A DNA stretch of 64,000 nucleotides. Source: Isoetes taiwanensis (lineage: Eukaryota > Streptophyta > Lycopodiopsida > Isoetales > Isoetaceae). This document shows, piece after piece, positions 24,800 to 36,559 of this stretch. The notes beneath the pieces were generated by a model, which was not told the origin of the DNA, searched no databases, and saw only the letters and a list, made by a program, of their open reading frames with translations. Position 1 is the stretch's first letter, and each line of letters starts with the position of its first letter. Location: contig JAJEKV010000002.1 in the NCBI GenBank assembly GCA_021234155.1, positions 36,309,107 through 36,373,106 of the forward strand, written 5' to 3'. A program made the position numbers and the translations under genes.

Positions 24800-25478
24800 C
24801 CTATTTACGTATGTAGATGTTTTCCACCAAAGTCGTATACAGGGGTTTTCTGGTGATCCCTTGCACACAGATGAGGTATCTCCATATGCCTAGGTGAGAC
24901 CCCCGGGCTGATGGCCTGGCGATCAAATATTGGCCATCCTTCAAATCCATCTTAGGATCATATGGAGCAAGTCCATAATACTTGGGACGCTCTTTTCTAG
25001 GTCCAACATAGTGCCCTTCATCCTCTTCCACCTCCTCTTCAGACTCCTCTATCATCAAGTGGATCGGCTGTTGATCAGGTTGGAATTGACCATGGTCGAG
25101 CCTCCATCGACTTTGAGGTAGCCAACCCTCTCGAAGGACGCTACTACTTGTGTCCAAACTCCCTAAAAGTATATGAACTTCATTCCAATAATTTACAAGT
25201 GCTTCATTGCACGCTCTTCTCTCTGGTGCTATGTGTTTATCTGTTAAGGATTTCTCCCAGTACTTTATATAATCTATTATCCCTTTCATAGTCCGTTCAC
25301 AGTCCTTCACTTCTCCTAATGGTTTCATAGCTTTAGGCTCTCCCGTCGGCACCATTGGTTCACCTACCACATCCTCTTTCCAAATCAATATATCCTTATC
25401 TTTCGGTTTCCACACAGGATCTTCAGCCCTCATCTTGTATTGCATTATTGGCTTTCCATTCTTCACCCAAAACCTTTC
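24800..25478 (-). pseudogene. Diverged middle/C-terminal fragment of a DUF7869-like protein
   Basis: An uninterrupted minus-strand frame of 221 codons starts at 25466. It runs from KNGKPIMQYKMRAEDPVW through GIIDYIKYWEKSL, NYWNEVHILLGSLDTSS, LREGWLPQSRWRL and HYVGPRKERPKYYGLAPYDP to a divergent end. It aligns with residues after the catalytic core in modules A and B (PIMQWKMRPS..KW, YIKYW, LLGQVDTSS, DGWLPKTKWRD). The match to the preceding FWVK word extends to about 25478. The fragment starts only about 80 bp beyond the end of the module B gene, so that gene seems followed by a second, diverged tail. This frame is cleaner than either longer copy. Confidence 0.6.
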
Positions 25479-25555
25479 AAATTACAAAATCATATATCAT
25501 GAAACTCAAGTAGTACACAACTTTTATTAAAAGTGATTGATACATAGTAACTGTT

Positions 25556-28500
25556 TATCATTTTTCCACCAACATCCCCAAGGATATGAGAACCTTATTC
25601 CTTACATCCTGAGGTATTGTAACTCTCGCTGTTTTACTAGGAATAGTTTTTGGAGTCCATGAGTACAATACGGTTTCAATGTCTAGCCAAAGATCAGGAT
25701 CACTAGGATTTCTCCTCCACCTCTTTGTCCAACAATCTGAATATCTTTCTTTATCGGTGACATTACTCAACTGATGTACTGGACACCACCATTCCACGCG
25801 CACCTTATTGAAGTTAACATCACCTTCTTCTTTGCAAATATCTGAGATAGTCCATCCCAACCACACTGGATAGGTCTCTAGATCTGCTGGTTTTACTACT
25901 ACAAATTGGTGGCACTCCACGTCAGTAGAAGGTTCATAACAATCCATGCCTAGATATTTTGGCCTATCCTTCTTAGGACCAACATAGTGTTTATCAGTTG
26001 AGGAGGAGCATATGCCTTCACAATGCTACTAATGGTACCATCATCTTACAAGACCGGCTAATGTTTTCCACTTACTTTTTAGGGAACCACCCTTCCAAAG
26101 AAATTACGAGGGATGTGTCTACCTCATCCAACAAGTTGATCACCTTCTTCCAATAATCTATCAATGCACGATTAGTCTCATCTGAATTAGTTTGCCAATG
26201 CTTGATGTAGTCATTGATGCCATCCTTAGTCAAGCCCAATTGCTTGACTTCTTCAGTTGGTTTTAGAGCTTTTGGTTGACCAGGAGGTATCATAGGCTTG
26301 CCATTTGCATCCCTAAGCCAAATTTCTGCCCCACCTCTCCACTTCTCCTCTGAAGGTCTCATTTTCCATTGCATGATTGGAATCCCTTCTTTCACCCAAA
26401 AAGTGAATTGAAGAGGTCTAGAATGACCTTCCATGTCGAGAGCATAACCATCCACAAAACTCTTCCAATCGGGCACTTCTTCTATGATAGATCCTATAGG
26501 AGATGGATTTGTACATCCATGAAATATTTCCAATAGCACGGGAAAGTTGGTAAACTGTGTCTGTGTCTCAATACATGACTATATTTTCCAAACAATGCAT
26601 CCACATCCTCATGAGTATGTCCCAAGCATTAGGAACCCCAAATTGACTCTTTCAAAAATACCCACAAACATTAAGTAGGGTAGGAAAGAAAACATCCACC
26701 TATTCTTATTTTGACCAAAGACAATTATCTAGTTGCAAGAGGAGCTTTTAAGGGCAGATCTCGAGGTTTAGCACGAGATGTTGAAGCTCCAACATGTTCA
26801 TTAGGTCCATTCCTCCTAAATCTTGCCTTGCTAAACTTTTCAATACTATTAGGGGTTCCGTCCAACAATGCACTATGTAGTGCCCGGCTAGTCTGTAGGA
26901 TCCTGTGGTGACCATTGTAACCCTTCTCATAGTTTCTTAAACACCTCATGATACTCCCAATGTGAAAATCTGGACCATCACTCCACAACTCTAAACCGAA
27001 AATGGCCATAATAGGTGCGAGGCGCCCATGCAATATTGCCCCGATCATTGAAATCTGCAAAGGGTATGATCTTCCACATGACTTAGGAATGTACTTGAAT
27101 TGTGGAAGACAAGTCTTCTTTGGTCCATTTTATCATGTATAATACATAGATAGTTATTAGGTTCCATTGCGGATAAGGTCCTCCACATCCAATAAGTTGA
27201 TCTACATGATAGTTGATCCGGTCATATGGTCCTTCATATGTTCCCTTATCTTTGCCCTTAGACTTGGTTGCAATGTCTTATCTAGTGTCTCCTTCAGACA
27301 GCACATAAATTGCACTTGGCAAAGTTGTTTGAAGTTGCTATGGTCACATGCTTGAAATGCTTATTCCATAGCCTACTAAAAGCTGGGGCTAGGATATAGA
27401 GGCCACTCCAAGTTCCCCGGCAATGCATTTATTTCCTCTAATATGCTCTTAAGGTACAATGGGATGGCAATCTCTTTTCAACAATAACTCTACCACTGTT
27501 CATCCTTCTTACTCTTATGTGGCATGTTTTTTTCGCATTGAAATCCACATATCTTTCAAATATTTCCTTTGCAGCTATAGTTCTTGAGGTAGGCCTTACC
27601 AGGCCGGTGTTCCCATGCAATGCAATTTTACTACCATTTTCATGTCTCTTTTTTGCGGTTGTGCCAAGAAGAGGTTGGAATTCCATGTATAGCCATCCAT
27701 GCTTTTGAACATATCCACTTTCCATTCAATGGGAATCTTTTCTTCTTTGATCTTTCATCCCGAATTGCATAGCCAAATATGGTGTACATGAAATTCCTCC
27801 CGCTATCACACTTATGTTCCCCGGGAGCATGTAGCTCTTGCTCCCACCAACTCCTCTATTGTGAACATTCTAACACAAGAAGCCCAACAACATTCACCTC
27901 CTCTAACCTTCATCATAGCTTCGGAGAACAATCATAATCGACTTGCATCTTTTGGTGGGATAATGTTTGAAAGTTGGAAGTGGCCTCTTGCTACACTTGT
28001 GTGAACATTGTTGACAATGGTTCTACATCTATAGGAAACGTGTAGTTCCCCTCCGGTTGAATCTTGTCCCTAGGCCATGCAACAATAGTTGGAACCTCTA
28101 GTTGCTTCACACAAGCTAGGCATTCTTGTTTGCACGAACCCTTTTCCTTCCAATTGTCATATAATTTTGAGATTGCCACACCTAACCCTTTGTCCTCCCC
28201 TAATCTTTCATCATTCACTTTGCATTGATAGGATCTGCTAGAACAATAATCCCTTCTCCCATCGCCTCCTCTGTTGCATGCATGCGGGATCTTGACCTTT
28301 TTTGTTTTTCCAATCGACCAGTATAAAGTACAATTTCCTTTCCTTTGGCATCATCCTTTTCATTTGAGGCCTTTTCCTTTCCTTTGCCATCATCAACATC
28401 ATTTGGAGTCTTTTCCTTTCCTTTGCCATCATGAACATCATTTGAGGTATTTTCCTTTCCTTGGCCATCATGTTCATTAGTTGGGGATTTTTCCTTGCCT

Positions 28501-28561
28501 TGATCAGCATCATTAGGGCTTTATTTTTTAGCATTTTGCATGCCATTGACCTAGAATGCAT
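25556..28561 (-). pseudogene. DUF7869-like transposase-like gene, module B copy
   Basis: Homologous to the module A gene along its whole length but broken into at least six frames: 28238-28561, 27991-28218, 27438-27725, 26725-27060, 26072-26539 and 25558-25947. Shared words include GEGIIVLADPIN, KQLEVPTIVAWP, KIALHGNTGLVRPTSRTIA, KRLPSHCTLR, LELWSDGPDFHIGSIMRCLR and RPLQFTFWVK. The LDNC..QNKN motif near 26704-26735 is interrupted by a frame change. The GHTHEDVD-type word is still readable near 26583-26622. The C-terminus (25558-25947) is complete: YPVWLGWTISDICKEEGD, NKVRVEWWCPVHQLS, DLWLDIETVLYSWTPK, ending in LVEK. It therefore shows what module A lost at its LINE junction. An acceptor-like TTCTAG precedes the start, at the same place as in module A. 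Confidence 0.65.
28338..28510 (-). repeat. 39-bp coding tandem repeat, KGKEK-rich
   Basis: Four units of about 39 bp encode, on the minus strand, 13-residue repeats of the form DDGKGKEKTPNDV near the N-terminus of the module B DUF7869-like protein. Module A has no such repeat at this place. Confidence 0.7.
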
Positions 28562-28689
28562 AAAAATATATAGTAAGTTAGCATATCCAAATAACCTCTC
28601 AATAACATGTTCATAAATGAAAGCCTCATATGTCTTATTCTATTTGATCATTCTATTTATATAATGGGATTCCCCAAGTTATTTTCCTC

Positions 28690-28965
28690 AACATTATATA
28701 TAAATAAAACCCTCTACTTATTAGCCTTATAACTTGTATCCTATAATAACCTTTGTAATAAATTTTAACCTTGTAAAAGGGATAACCCTTATGAGGGTTA
28801 ACCTTAAAAGGTTAACTTAACCATTAAAGGGATAACCTTGGTATCCTATAATAACCCTTATAAATAAATTTAACCTTATTATTACAAGGGATAACCTTGG
28901 TATCCTATAATAACCCTTATAATAAATTTAACATTGTTATTACAAAGGGATAAACTCAAAATCCT
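28690..28965. repeat. AT-rich tandem repeat of about 60 bp
   Basis: A unit around GGTATCCTATAATAACCC followed by TTATAATAAATTTAACCTT recurs near 28840 and 28899, with a diverged copy near 28736. Internal GGTTAACC-type palindromes occur between them. Confidence 0.7.
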
Positions 28966-28969
28966 TAAA

Positions 28970-29790
28970 ACAATTAACCCGTGCAATAAATTTTGCGAAG
29001 TTATAATGGCCTTGATGCGAAATTTTGAAAGCAGTTATTATTTCAAGTTAGCATTAAGTTTTCGAACTTTTCTCTCTCACTTTTCGAATTCCAGGCGCTT
29101 CTGCTTCCAATTCCAGGCATTCCAGGCGCTTCCAATTTCTCGCTTTCTGCTTCCAATTTCTTCTCGGCTTCTATTTGCTTCAATCTGCTTCTCGGCTTCT
29201 ATTATCTGCTTCAAACTTGGCTTCTGCTTCAATCTCGGCTTCTCGGCGTCTATCGCTTTAAACTTCGGCTTCTATCGCTTTTATCTGTTTTTATCATTTA
29301 AACTTCTACAATCTGTTTTTATCTGTTTTTATCTGCGCTTTCGAGTTTTTCGGCTTCTACAATCTTCTGCTTTAGGGTTTTCGGCTCAAAGGTTTTTCGG
29401 CTAAAAGGTTTCTACAAAGGTTTCTCGTCTGCTTCTCTGCTTCTCTTCTAATTGCTTCTCGACTTTTAAACTTCTATAAACTTCGGCTTTTACGCTTTTT
29501 TCGCTTTAAACTCGGCTTCTATATGCTTTTCGGCTTCTATATGCTTTTTCGGCTCAATACAAGGTTCTATACAAGGTTTGTAGGCTCTATACAAGGTTTT
29601 CTGGTTTTTTTGGCTTTTCGGCTCTCTACAATCTCTCTGACTTTGAATAACTTTGGTTTTTTGTGTTAAAGCTTCTCAAAATTTGCTATTGCTTTTCTCC
29701 AAATTAGTTTGCTATTGCTTTTTCTCGGCTTCTTAAGGCTTCTCGAATCACTTCTTAAGGTTTCTCGGGTTAGTATTTACTGTTATTTAC
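28970..29790. repeat. Pyrimidine-rich low-complexity region
   Basis: About 800 bp dominated by CTTCT, TTTCGGCTTCTA and GCTTTTATCTG words in irregular succession. It yields an apparent Phe/Leu/Ser-rich ORF (28934-29404) that I regard as spurious. It occupies the position between the DUF7869-like and DUF8039-like genes where module A has its acidic ORF. Confidence 0.6.
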
Positions 29791-29924
29791 ATAAAGTAGT
29801 TATTTTCCATAAAGCATGTTATTTACTTTTACATGCATCAGTTCTATTTCATATCATATCTGTTCTCTATCATATCATATTACTCTATCTGTTCTATTTC
29901 ATATCTGATCTATGATCTTGCTCT

Positions 29925-29957
29925 ATGATCTAGATCATAGATCATAGATCATAGATC
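29925..29957. repeat. Short (GATCATA)n repeat
   Basis: Three to four units of GATCATA within a palindromic GATCTAGATC context. Confidence 0.8.
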
Positions 29958-30073
29958 TTCACTAGCTCTTCCTCTATCTGTTCTAAATAATGAACTAAAA
30001 CAATGAACTAAATATTGAACTAAACAAGGAGTATTATTATTATATATCTGCTCTAACTGGCTTTATATTTTGA

Positions 30074-30115
30074 ATTCTGCATTCTGCATTCTGCATTCTG
30101 CATTCTGCATTATGC
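30074..30115. repeat. Heptanucleotide repeat (ATTCTGC)n
   Basis: Five exact ATTCTGC units and one ATTATGC unit in tandem. Confidence 0.9.
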
Positions 30116-30239
30116 ATTTTGTTAGAATAATATGTTGGAATGGGAGAAATCGCGGCTTGGCATTTCTATTTTTGGGTTCACGTTTTCCACTAGGTTAATC
30201 AAATCAGCGCCCGGTTTTTAGTTGGCATTTCAATTTCAT

Positions 30240-30790
30240 GCGGCTCTATACAAATCGCGCCAGGCGCGTGTGAAATAGATCTGTGCTAATTACTTTCTCT
30301 CGTTCTAGTGCCATGGATTTTCCTTATGCATGGACACTGGCTGGTTCAAATACACTGGCTGGTTCTAGTTCCCTGGACGACCATCAACTCGGACCCCCTG
30401 CACAAGATATTACTTGAGTGTCTTTGTTCAAAACGTTCAAAGAGAGTTGGAGAATCCATTAGACGGCTGTGTCGGGGGCCATGGGTACACTTCCATCGCA
30501 TCTATGGACATATCGGACTCCTCATGCTCTTAGTAAATAAGTACAAGGATTTGATTTATAGTATCGGGGATCGATACAACACTCGGTTTGGAGACTCGAC
30601 ATCCTCGGGAAAGATGAGGATCCCGTCATATCGGGGTGGTTCGGTGGGACTTCTTTAAGGGATTGGGCAGATGAAGTGGGCACGTCGACATATTGTAGAG
30701 ATAGAAAGAATTGGCGCCGGCGCATTTTTTTTAAGAAGAAATGTACATAACTTTTTGGAATATGAATACAAACTCGGCGCTGGCGCATTT
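30240..30790. other. Module B spacer with CGCC/GGCG palindromes and unknown ORFs
   Basis: Palindromes of the module type occur near 30249 (TCGCGCCAGGCGCGTGTG), 30712 (TTGGCGCCGGCGCATTTT) and 30775 (CGGCGCTGGCGCATTTTG). A plus-strand frame from the ATG at 30313 (MDFPYAWTLAGSNTLAGSSS) and another at 30308-30658 overlap; neither shows a known motif. This is the counterpart in position of the 13.9-14.7 kb region in module A. Confidence 0.45.
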
Positions 30791-31034
30791 TGCACTATAC
30801 TTTTACTGTCATTAGTTTATTATTTTTTTTTATGCAATGTCGAAAACATTGAATCTGTGATGCCCTCCAGCCCAAGAGTATGACCAACCCCAGAAACTAC
30901 ATATTTTCATTAATGTGTAGTTTCATGGGGTTGATAAGACTGGCTAAAGACCATCCGCGAAATTCAAAGTTCACAACATCACCTTGATGATATGATATAT
31001 TCTTTTTTTTTTTTTGAATATCCAAATATACATA

Positions 31035-31300
31035 CCTTTTTCGAGACGTTCTTTTGGCCATGCTACAAATGTGCCTTTCCTGTATATATGCCACCCGGAT
31101 GTCTTCTTGGAAGAGCCTCATCTTCATAATTGCGGTTTAGAATAGAAATCTTCTGGCTTGTTTCCAAGAGGAACACCATGACACATAGAACTTGGATTCA
31201 AATCTTCAATTTTACACAATCCTACTCGGCTTCAAGTTTCTTTGTTAAAAGATAGCATTCTTCTCCCAAAGCGATAAAGAACCGGAATGCATTGTAAAAA
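31035..31300 (-). pseudogene. DUF8039-like protein remnant, module B
   Basis: The minus strand shows the same sequence of words as 14890-15190 in module A, spread over shifted frames: GEECYLLTKKLEAE, then MCHGVPLGNKPEDFY, EDEALP and TFVAWPKERLEKG. At least two frame changes break it. Its position and strand relative to the ParB/HAD gene are the same as in module A. Confidence 0.55.
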
Positions 31301-31377
31301 ATAGAGGGCGAAAAAATTGAGAACAAGAGAATGCATTCAATTCACCATAGTTCAGCCGAGACATCGAATGGGAATTG

Positions 31378-31515
31378 AAGGCGGCTCGATCGAATGGATT
31401 GAAGGCGGCTCGATCGATCGAATGGGATCGAACGGATCTTGGGCGCTCTGATAGTCGATTGTTCTTGGGCGCTCTGATACTAGGAATGATCTTGGGCGCT
31501 CTGATAGTAGGTGGC
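31378..31515 (+). promoter_or_regulatory. Short tandem repeats in the divergent promoter, module B
   Basis: GAAGGCGGCTCGATCGA occurs twice (about 31379 and 31403). A unit with CTTGGGCGCTCTGATA occurs three times at roughly 27-bp spacing (about 31439-31510). The sequences differ from the 54-bp repeats of module A, but both arrays are GC-rich, contain TCGAT words and occupy the same divergent intergenic interval. Confidence 0.55.
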
Positions 31516-31715
31516 CGATTAGGTGGTAGTAGATTGCCACATATGCGTTTCTTGAAATTAATAATTAATTGTTATCTTGAAATTGCACTAAAAAGAAAAA
31601 CACAATTTAAATTTGTAAATGGCGGGGCCAGATTAATTAAAAATGCGGTATAAATTTAAAAGGCGCTTAATTTGAATTCTGTTTGTAAATCGGCGGCCTA
31701 GATTATGAACGCATA

Positions 31716-31723
31716 CATATAAG
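31716..31723 (+). promoter_or_regulatory. TATA box of the ParB/HAD gene, module B
   Basis: CATATAAG followed by TTTAAACC, 52 bp before the ATG at 31768; shares ATATAAGTTT with module A. Confidence 0.55.
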
Positions 31724-31767
31724 TTTAAACCAAAACCCGATCTCATACTATCCGCGACTTGCGTTCT

Positions 31768-34700
31768 ATGGCGTCTAGAGGATCACATGGCCGTGGCCGA
31801 GGCGCGGTAGAGGTGGGCGACGACTAAAGCACAAATCCATGCACGGAGGTCTTTGAACAAGCGAGCAAGCCACGAATCCAACAAAGCGCCTCGGGTAATT
31901 GATCTGTTTTTGTTTTGTAATTGATTTACGTGTCCCTTTTATTGTTAGGTTTCTAGGATGTTTTCAACTGTGTATTTTTACGTGTATCGTGTCTCGTGTA
32001 TTGTCTACCTTTCATATTGTTTTACGTGTCATTTCTCTTTGCTTTTACTACCTTGTTTTGTGTGTTTTTGTTATAATCTTCTCCTTTACTCCGATATGTT
32101 TTTGTTGGAACAATTCTCCATTTTGTATAATGTAGGCCGTGTAAGTCTTTATACATATTCTCCGTTCTTTTGACAAGTCTTTTTGTAGCCTAGTATGTCT
32201 CTTATAAAAAGAAGTGTCATGGGTCCCCTCTTAAAAGCAGCTTCGGCGCGATTTATAATTATGAGTGGTTTTGGTTGTCTACGCTACTTTCCACATGTAC
32301 AATTTATGTTTTTTGAAAGTAAAGGCGTCTATGAAAGCAGCTCGGGCGATTTCATTACTCACCACATGATTGTAACTTTTCAGGGGATGTTCTAAAAAAT
32401 GTGAAAAAAAAGCAAAGCTTGCGCGGTCGGGGACATCTGCAGAAAAAACCAAACGGATGAAGATGTATCGGTTCTGCGATTTGGCACACGTTGTGACCAT
32501 TGGCGATCTGACCAGAAATAATGAAGGCTCGGGTAGAGCCTCCATGTCGAAGAAGATCTACGGAGGGCTCTGAATGGTATGTGGAGATCTTCAAGACTAG
32601 CGGAAAAAGAGCGGATCTGATTTTCATGTCTAGAGTTAAGGAAACAGATCAAATGAAGAAACAAGGTATTACGATCACATGCGAAAAACGGGGCGATTCT
32701 TTACCGTTCAAATTATTACTTGAAGCGGGTCGAAAAAATAAAAAAGTATTGAAGAAGTTAAATTACTGCGATGCTAGTTCCTTTAAAGAGACGCCCTAAG
32801 AACGGATGAGGCGCAGATAACCTCTTCAAATTTGGCTGGTCGTGGTGATCTATTGACACCAAAAAAAAATATGTGAAGGTCTCACCGTGAGAAAAGCAAT
32901 CGATTACAAGGCCGTCCGTACAAATTAGTACCTACAAGCTTTAAAAGAAAGGAAGATGCAAGTTCTAGAGCCGGGAAACACCCGGGGCGTTCTAGGCATT
33001 ACGAGATATGACTAGTGATGATGACAAAGCGAGGCGATTAGAGGCCATGAGCAAACTCAAAAATATCTTGACAAGTATCCACTGGGCCTTAGCTTCGCAT
33101 CCTATCCATGTCGACCGGGCTTTTCGTCCACGAAAGGCTATGTTTGTCGTGAGAAGATTTGACAAAAGCTGACACGCAATGGAAATAGTCGGCTGACATG
33201 ATAGAAAACCCAAAACGAGGTGCCAATGCGGCGAGATGTGGTGCCTTTTGATATGAAGGCGAAGAAGGTGTTGATATGGAATAAACTTGAAGATTTAGCT
33301 GGCAACCTCGATATTCACTTCATGATAATAGATGGCCACATTGATAGGAGCCTTGAAGGTTTTGATCGATCAAGCACAAAAATCGAAATCGGTTATTCTA
33401 TAGGCGTATTGATCGAGAAATTACCCGATTCCTCGGTGGCTCCACAACGCTGGCCAAGTGCCGAAATCGGTATTTTGAATGACATGGGAAAGACATTCCT
33501 ATACAAAAGGTATTTTATGTTCCACACATAGCGTTCCAAATCGCGCCAGGCGCGTTTTCGCTAATCACGTATTTACAAGAAACGCCTTTGGCGATTTCTT
33601 CATATGGGCTGCGATTTTCTAAATCGTGATTAGCAAAAGCAGCTGGCGGCCCTTTATGTTGTTATTTGTGTGACGGTTTACAAGAAGCGCTGGCGCGAAT
33701 TCTTCATCATGAAGAAATGGCGCCCGGTGGCGTTTCTTATAAATCGTGATGCTGCGCTGCTGGCGTTTTATATTGTTACTTTCCGCGACTGTTTATTTTT
33801 TTATCCTACGGCCCATATTTTGCGGTCCGGTATGTGGGCGATTCGCGACGCTTTCGTAACCAATGGATCGAATATGGAAAACCAATGCCCGGCCGGACAA
33901 AGGGCAATCTAAGAGTGCGAATTCAAATTACTAGAAAGGACAGCGTGCCAAACCATAATCTGGGACAAGAACAAGGCCACTAGATCAAAGAAGAAAAAAG
34001 GGGATGCACAAAGCGGGCACGAAAAGCAAACGGTGCCAAAGGATGCCTACAAGATTGTTTTTCTTCTGACCCGGTATATGGGAAAAGTGGAGCGAATTTT
34101 TGGGACGCCTATTCGGAAAAGAAGTTGCCGCATTCGTATGGCGGGTTTCCTCCATAAGATCGTCTATTTTTGATATAGGTATCACGAAAATGAGAAAGGC
34201 ACAAAGGATTGGATGATGCGGTAATCTCGTTCTAGATAGTTGCATCGAAAAGGAAGTTATCTACAAGAAAAACGTCTGCGAAAAAGCACTTGACATCTTC
34301 GAAGATGCATGCGAATCGATAAAAAATATGAAAGTCCTGAAAAAAAAGCTGTTGGTGAAGAACCGCAAAGGCTCTCGGGGAGACATGATGTTATCGAGAG
34401 ATAGGCTTAATGCAAAAGTACAACGTATCTAATGATGACATTAAGAAATATGTATTTTGGTCAAAAGATTTTGTGAAAGCGACAAAAGGCAGCGAAGAAT
34501 GTGGCAACTCTTAAGGGGATTCACCACGAAAGTTAAATCCGACCCTAAAAAAAGAAAAGTTGCTTTGGTGAAGAAGGCGGTGGAGCGAGTCTCCTTTTTC
34601 TATAAGGTGTCCACTTTGGTTATAAGTGTGCCATGCCGGAGGTGGGTGAAGGGCCAACCGACATCACTCTATTTGTTCTTGATAGCCGGTAAAGCACGAG

Positions 34701-36557
34701 ATGGACCACCGGGATGATTCTGGCACCTTCTTCAACACATGCGGTGGTTTGGCGGTGAGATGCATTATACTATCGTGGACAGTTTGCCACTCAGGCATTT
34801 CCCTCGCATATGCACTAGGCTGCGCAAATGATGTCGAATGCATTAAAGTGATGAGGCAAAGCGGTAATGATAGATGAAAACAAAGATAGTGAGTTTAGTA
34901 ATGCGAGTAAGATCTCACATGTGCTAGTCCTTATGATAGCCATTATGGATGATAAAGAATATGAAAGACTCAAGGGGAAACCCGGAAGGTGAGAAGATTG
35001 CTTGGCGGTGCTATCGGCTAGATGAACCCCTATTGAAGAATGTTTTTATGTCGAATCCAATTCGCGAAGACAAAGGGAAAGGGACTGCGGATGTGGATGT
35101 GGACTGGACCCGAAAGAGGAAGAGGAAGAGGAAGAAGAAAAGCTGGTCGACCACGCCCTTAATTCACCAATCAAGTATGAGCTCTTGGCCGGCATAAGGG
35201 GAGGCTGAATAAGTACAGGTTTTCTTTGGCCCTTTCGAGTTTTACGATTGAAGCCTTACGCCCTTTAGAGTCTACGTGTTGGGAGTTTCATGTTGGAGGT
35301 TATGTCGGGGGGAAGCTCTGAAGCTAGCTAGAAATGCCAAAGTGTGGTCTCGATGGTCAAGCCAAGGACTTCCTCGATATTTTTTCGAGAAAGTGCTAGA
35401 GGTGGCACCTAGGGGTCCGCTAGGTAGTGCAAAAAATAAAGCTTCCAGCTCTAAGTCCGGCTTACTGCGGATCACAATGCAGAGAAATGGAAGAAATGAG
35501 AAAGCATATAGAGGGCATAAAGAAGAATATCGACAAACAACGACAACTATGCGGTAGAAGGCGTGCCTATCATTCCAATCACATTGGAAAATCGTGATGA
35601 AAGTGGATGTAGGTAACGCCAAAACAAAGAAGACAAAATCCTAGATGATCTGATGGATTGAAAGCTCAGGTTAGCATAAAGAGTAATGAAGTATCAACCA
35701 TAGTTCAAACACTAAGTGATGTGGTCGACACTTCGGCGGGCCAAGACAGTAGAGAGTAAGCTCATCATTGCGGATGTTGAGCAGGACCGAAAGGTATGTT
35801 ATTCAAAGCGAAATGAAAATCGCGCGCGGTAGCGATTTCAATTATTCCAACAACGATTGAAAATGGCCAAAGCGCGATTTCAATTTTCTTTCCTTTGTCT
35901 CACAAGTGTGTGCTTTATTATTACGGACCTAATCGGTTTCCTCAAAATTACGGTGTTCGATTTGAATGGAGTGCTCGCAAAAAACGTTACCTAAAGCACA
36001 ATTTCCTTTATCATGGTATGCACAGAAACCATTTGAGACATATACGAAATGGGTATATCCGCGGCCGTATCTGAAGGAGATGTTAGACCAAGCTTTCTTT
36101 TTATTTCGTTGTGCAATTTGGTCGTCGATGGAGAATAGAAATATCTGAAGTTTTGAGAGTAGTTCACGAGTTACATAGAGATTGGGCATCTGTTTGGGAT
36201 CAGAGCAAATGTAAGTCATTCAATAACCCAAAGGATCCTACAGGTAAAAAAATATTTGTGAAATGCTTGAGCGACATGATGGATGACTTGGGCGTTCAGG
36301 AGAAGGAAGACATCATTATAGTTGATGATGACGCCTTGAAGTGTTGCTTCAATCAGTCACAGTCACTAAATCCACCATCCTATCATCCTGAGGATTTTGA
36401 CAAAGATGACTTCTGCTTCTTTTGTCAGCATCTTGCCTTGCGAAATAGCTTCTGGGAAAAAGGTCGAAGAGATACAAACACTATACCCGCAACTTAATCG
36501 GACAGGGGAAATTGACAGGGACCTAGAGAAGATCGTTCTAGAAAGGGAACTTTTTTG
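31768..36557 (+). pseudogene. ParB/DGQHR-like plus FCP1-like HAD gene, module B (decayed)
   Basis: Homologous in order to the module A gene. A short Gly/Arg-rich exon 1 starts MASRGSHGRGRG at 31768. A donor-like GTAATT near 31893 and an acceptor at 32383 bound intron 1. Exon 2 (32384 to about 33510) contains EWYVEIFKTSGKRADLIF and MKKQGITITCEKRG near its start, and MGKTFLYKR at its end, as in module A. Intron 2 (about 33511-33815) is full of CGCC/GGCG palindromes. Then follow QWIEYGKP (33860), KKYVFWSKDF (34445), ITLFVLDSR (34660) and EFHVGGYVGG (35283). The HAD part has VFDLNGVLA (about 35955), WDQSKCKSFNNPKDPTGKK and IIIVDDDALK (36317). Many stops and frame changes show it is not functional. 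The DGQHS word is altered to DGHID. Confidence 0.6.
33535..33790. repeat. CGCC/GGCG palindromes in intron 2, module B
   Basis: Core motifs near 33541 (TCGCGCCAGGCGCG), 33577 (ACGCCTTTGGCG), 33690 (GCGCTGGCGCG), 33720 (GGCGCCCGGTGGCG) and 33765 (GCTGGCG). They lie between an exon ending FLYKR and one with QWIEYGKP, the same intron as the module A array. Flanking words are mostly AAAATCG or GATTT rather than the GAATAC words of module A. Confidence 0.65.
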
Positions 36558-36559
36558 AT

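Noticed and set aside
28934-29404. 156-codon Phe/Leu/Ser-rich ORF
   Set aside because: It follows from pyrimidine-rich low-complexity DNA; no domain and no conservation in module A.
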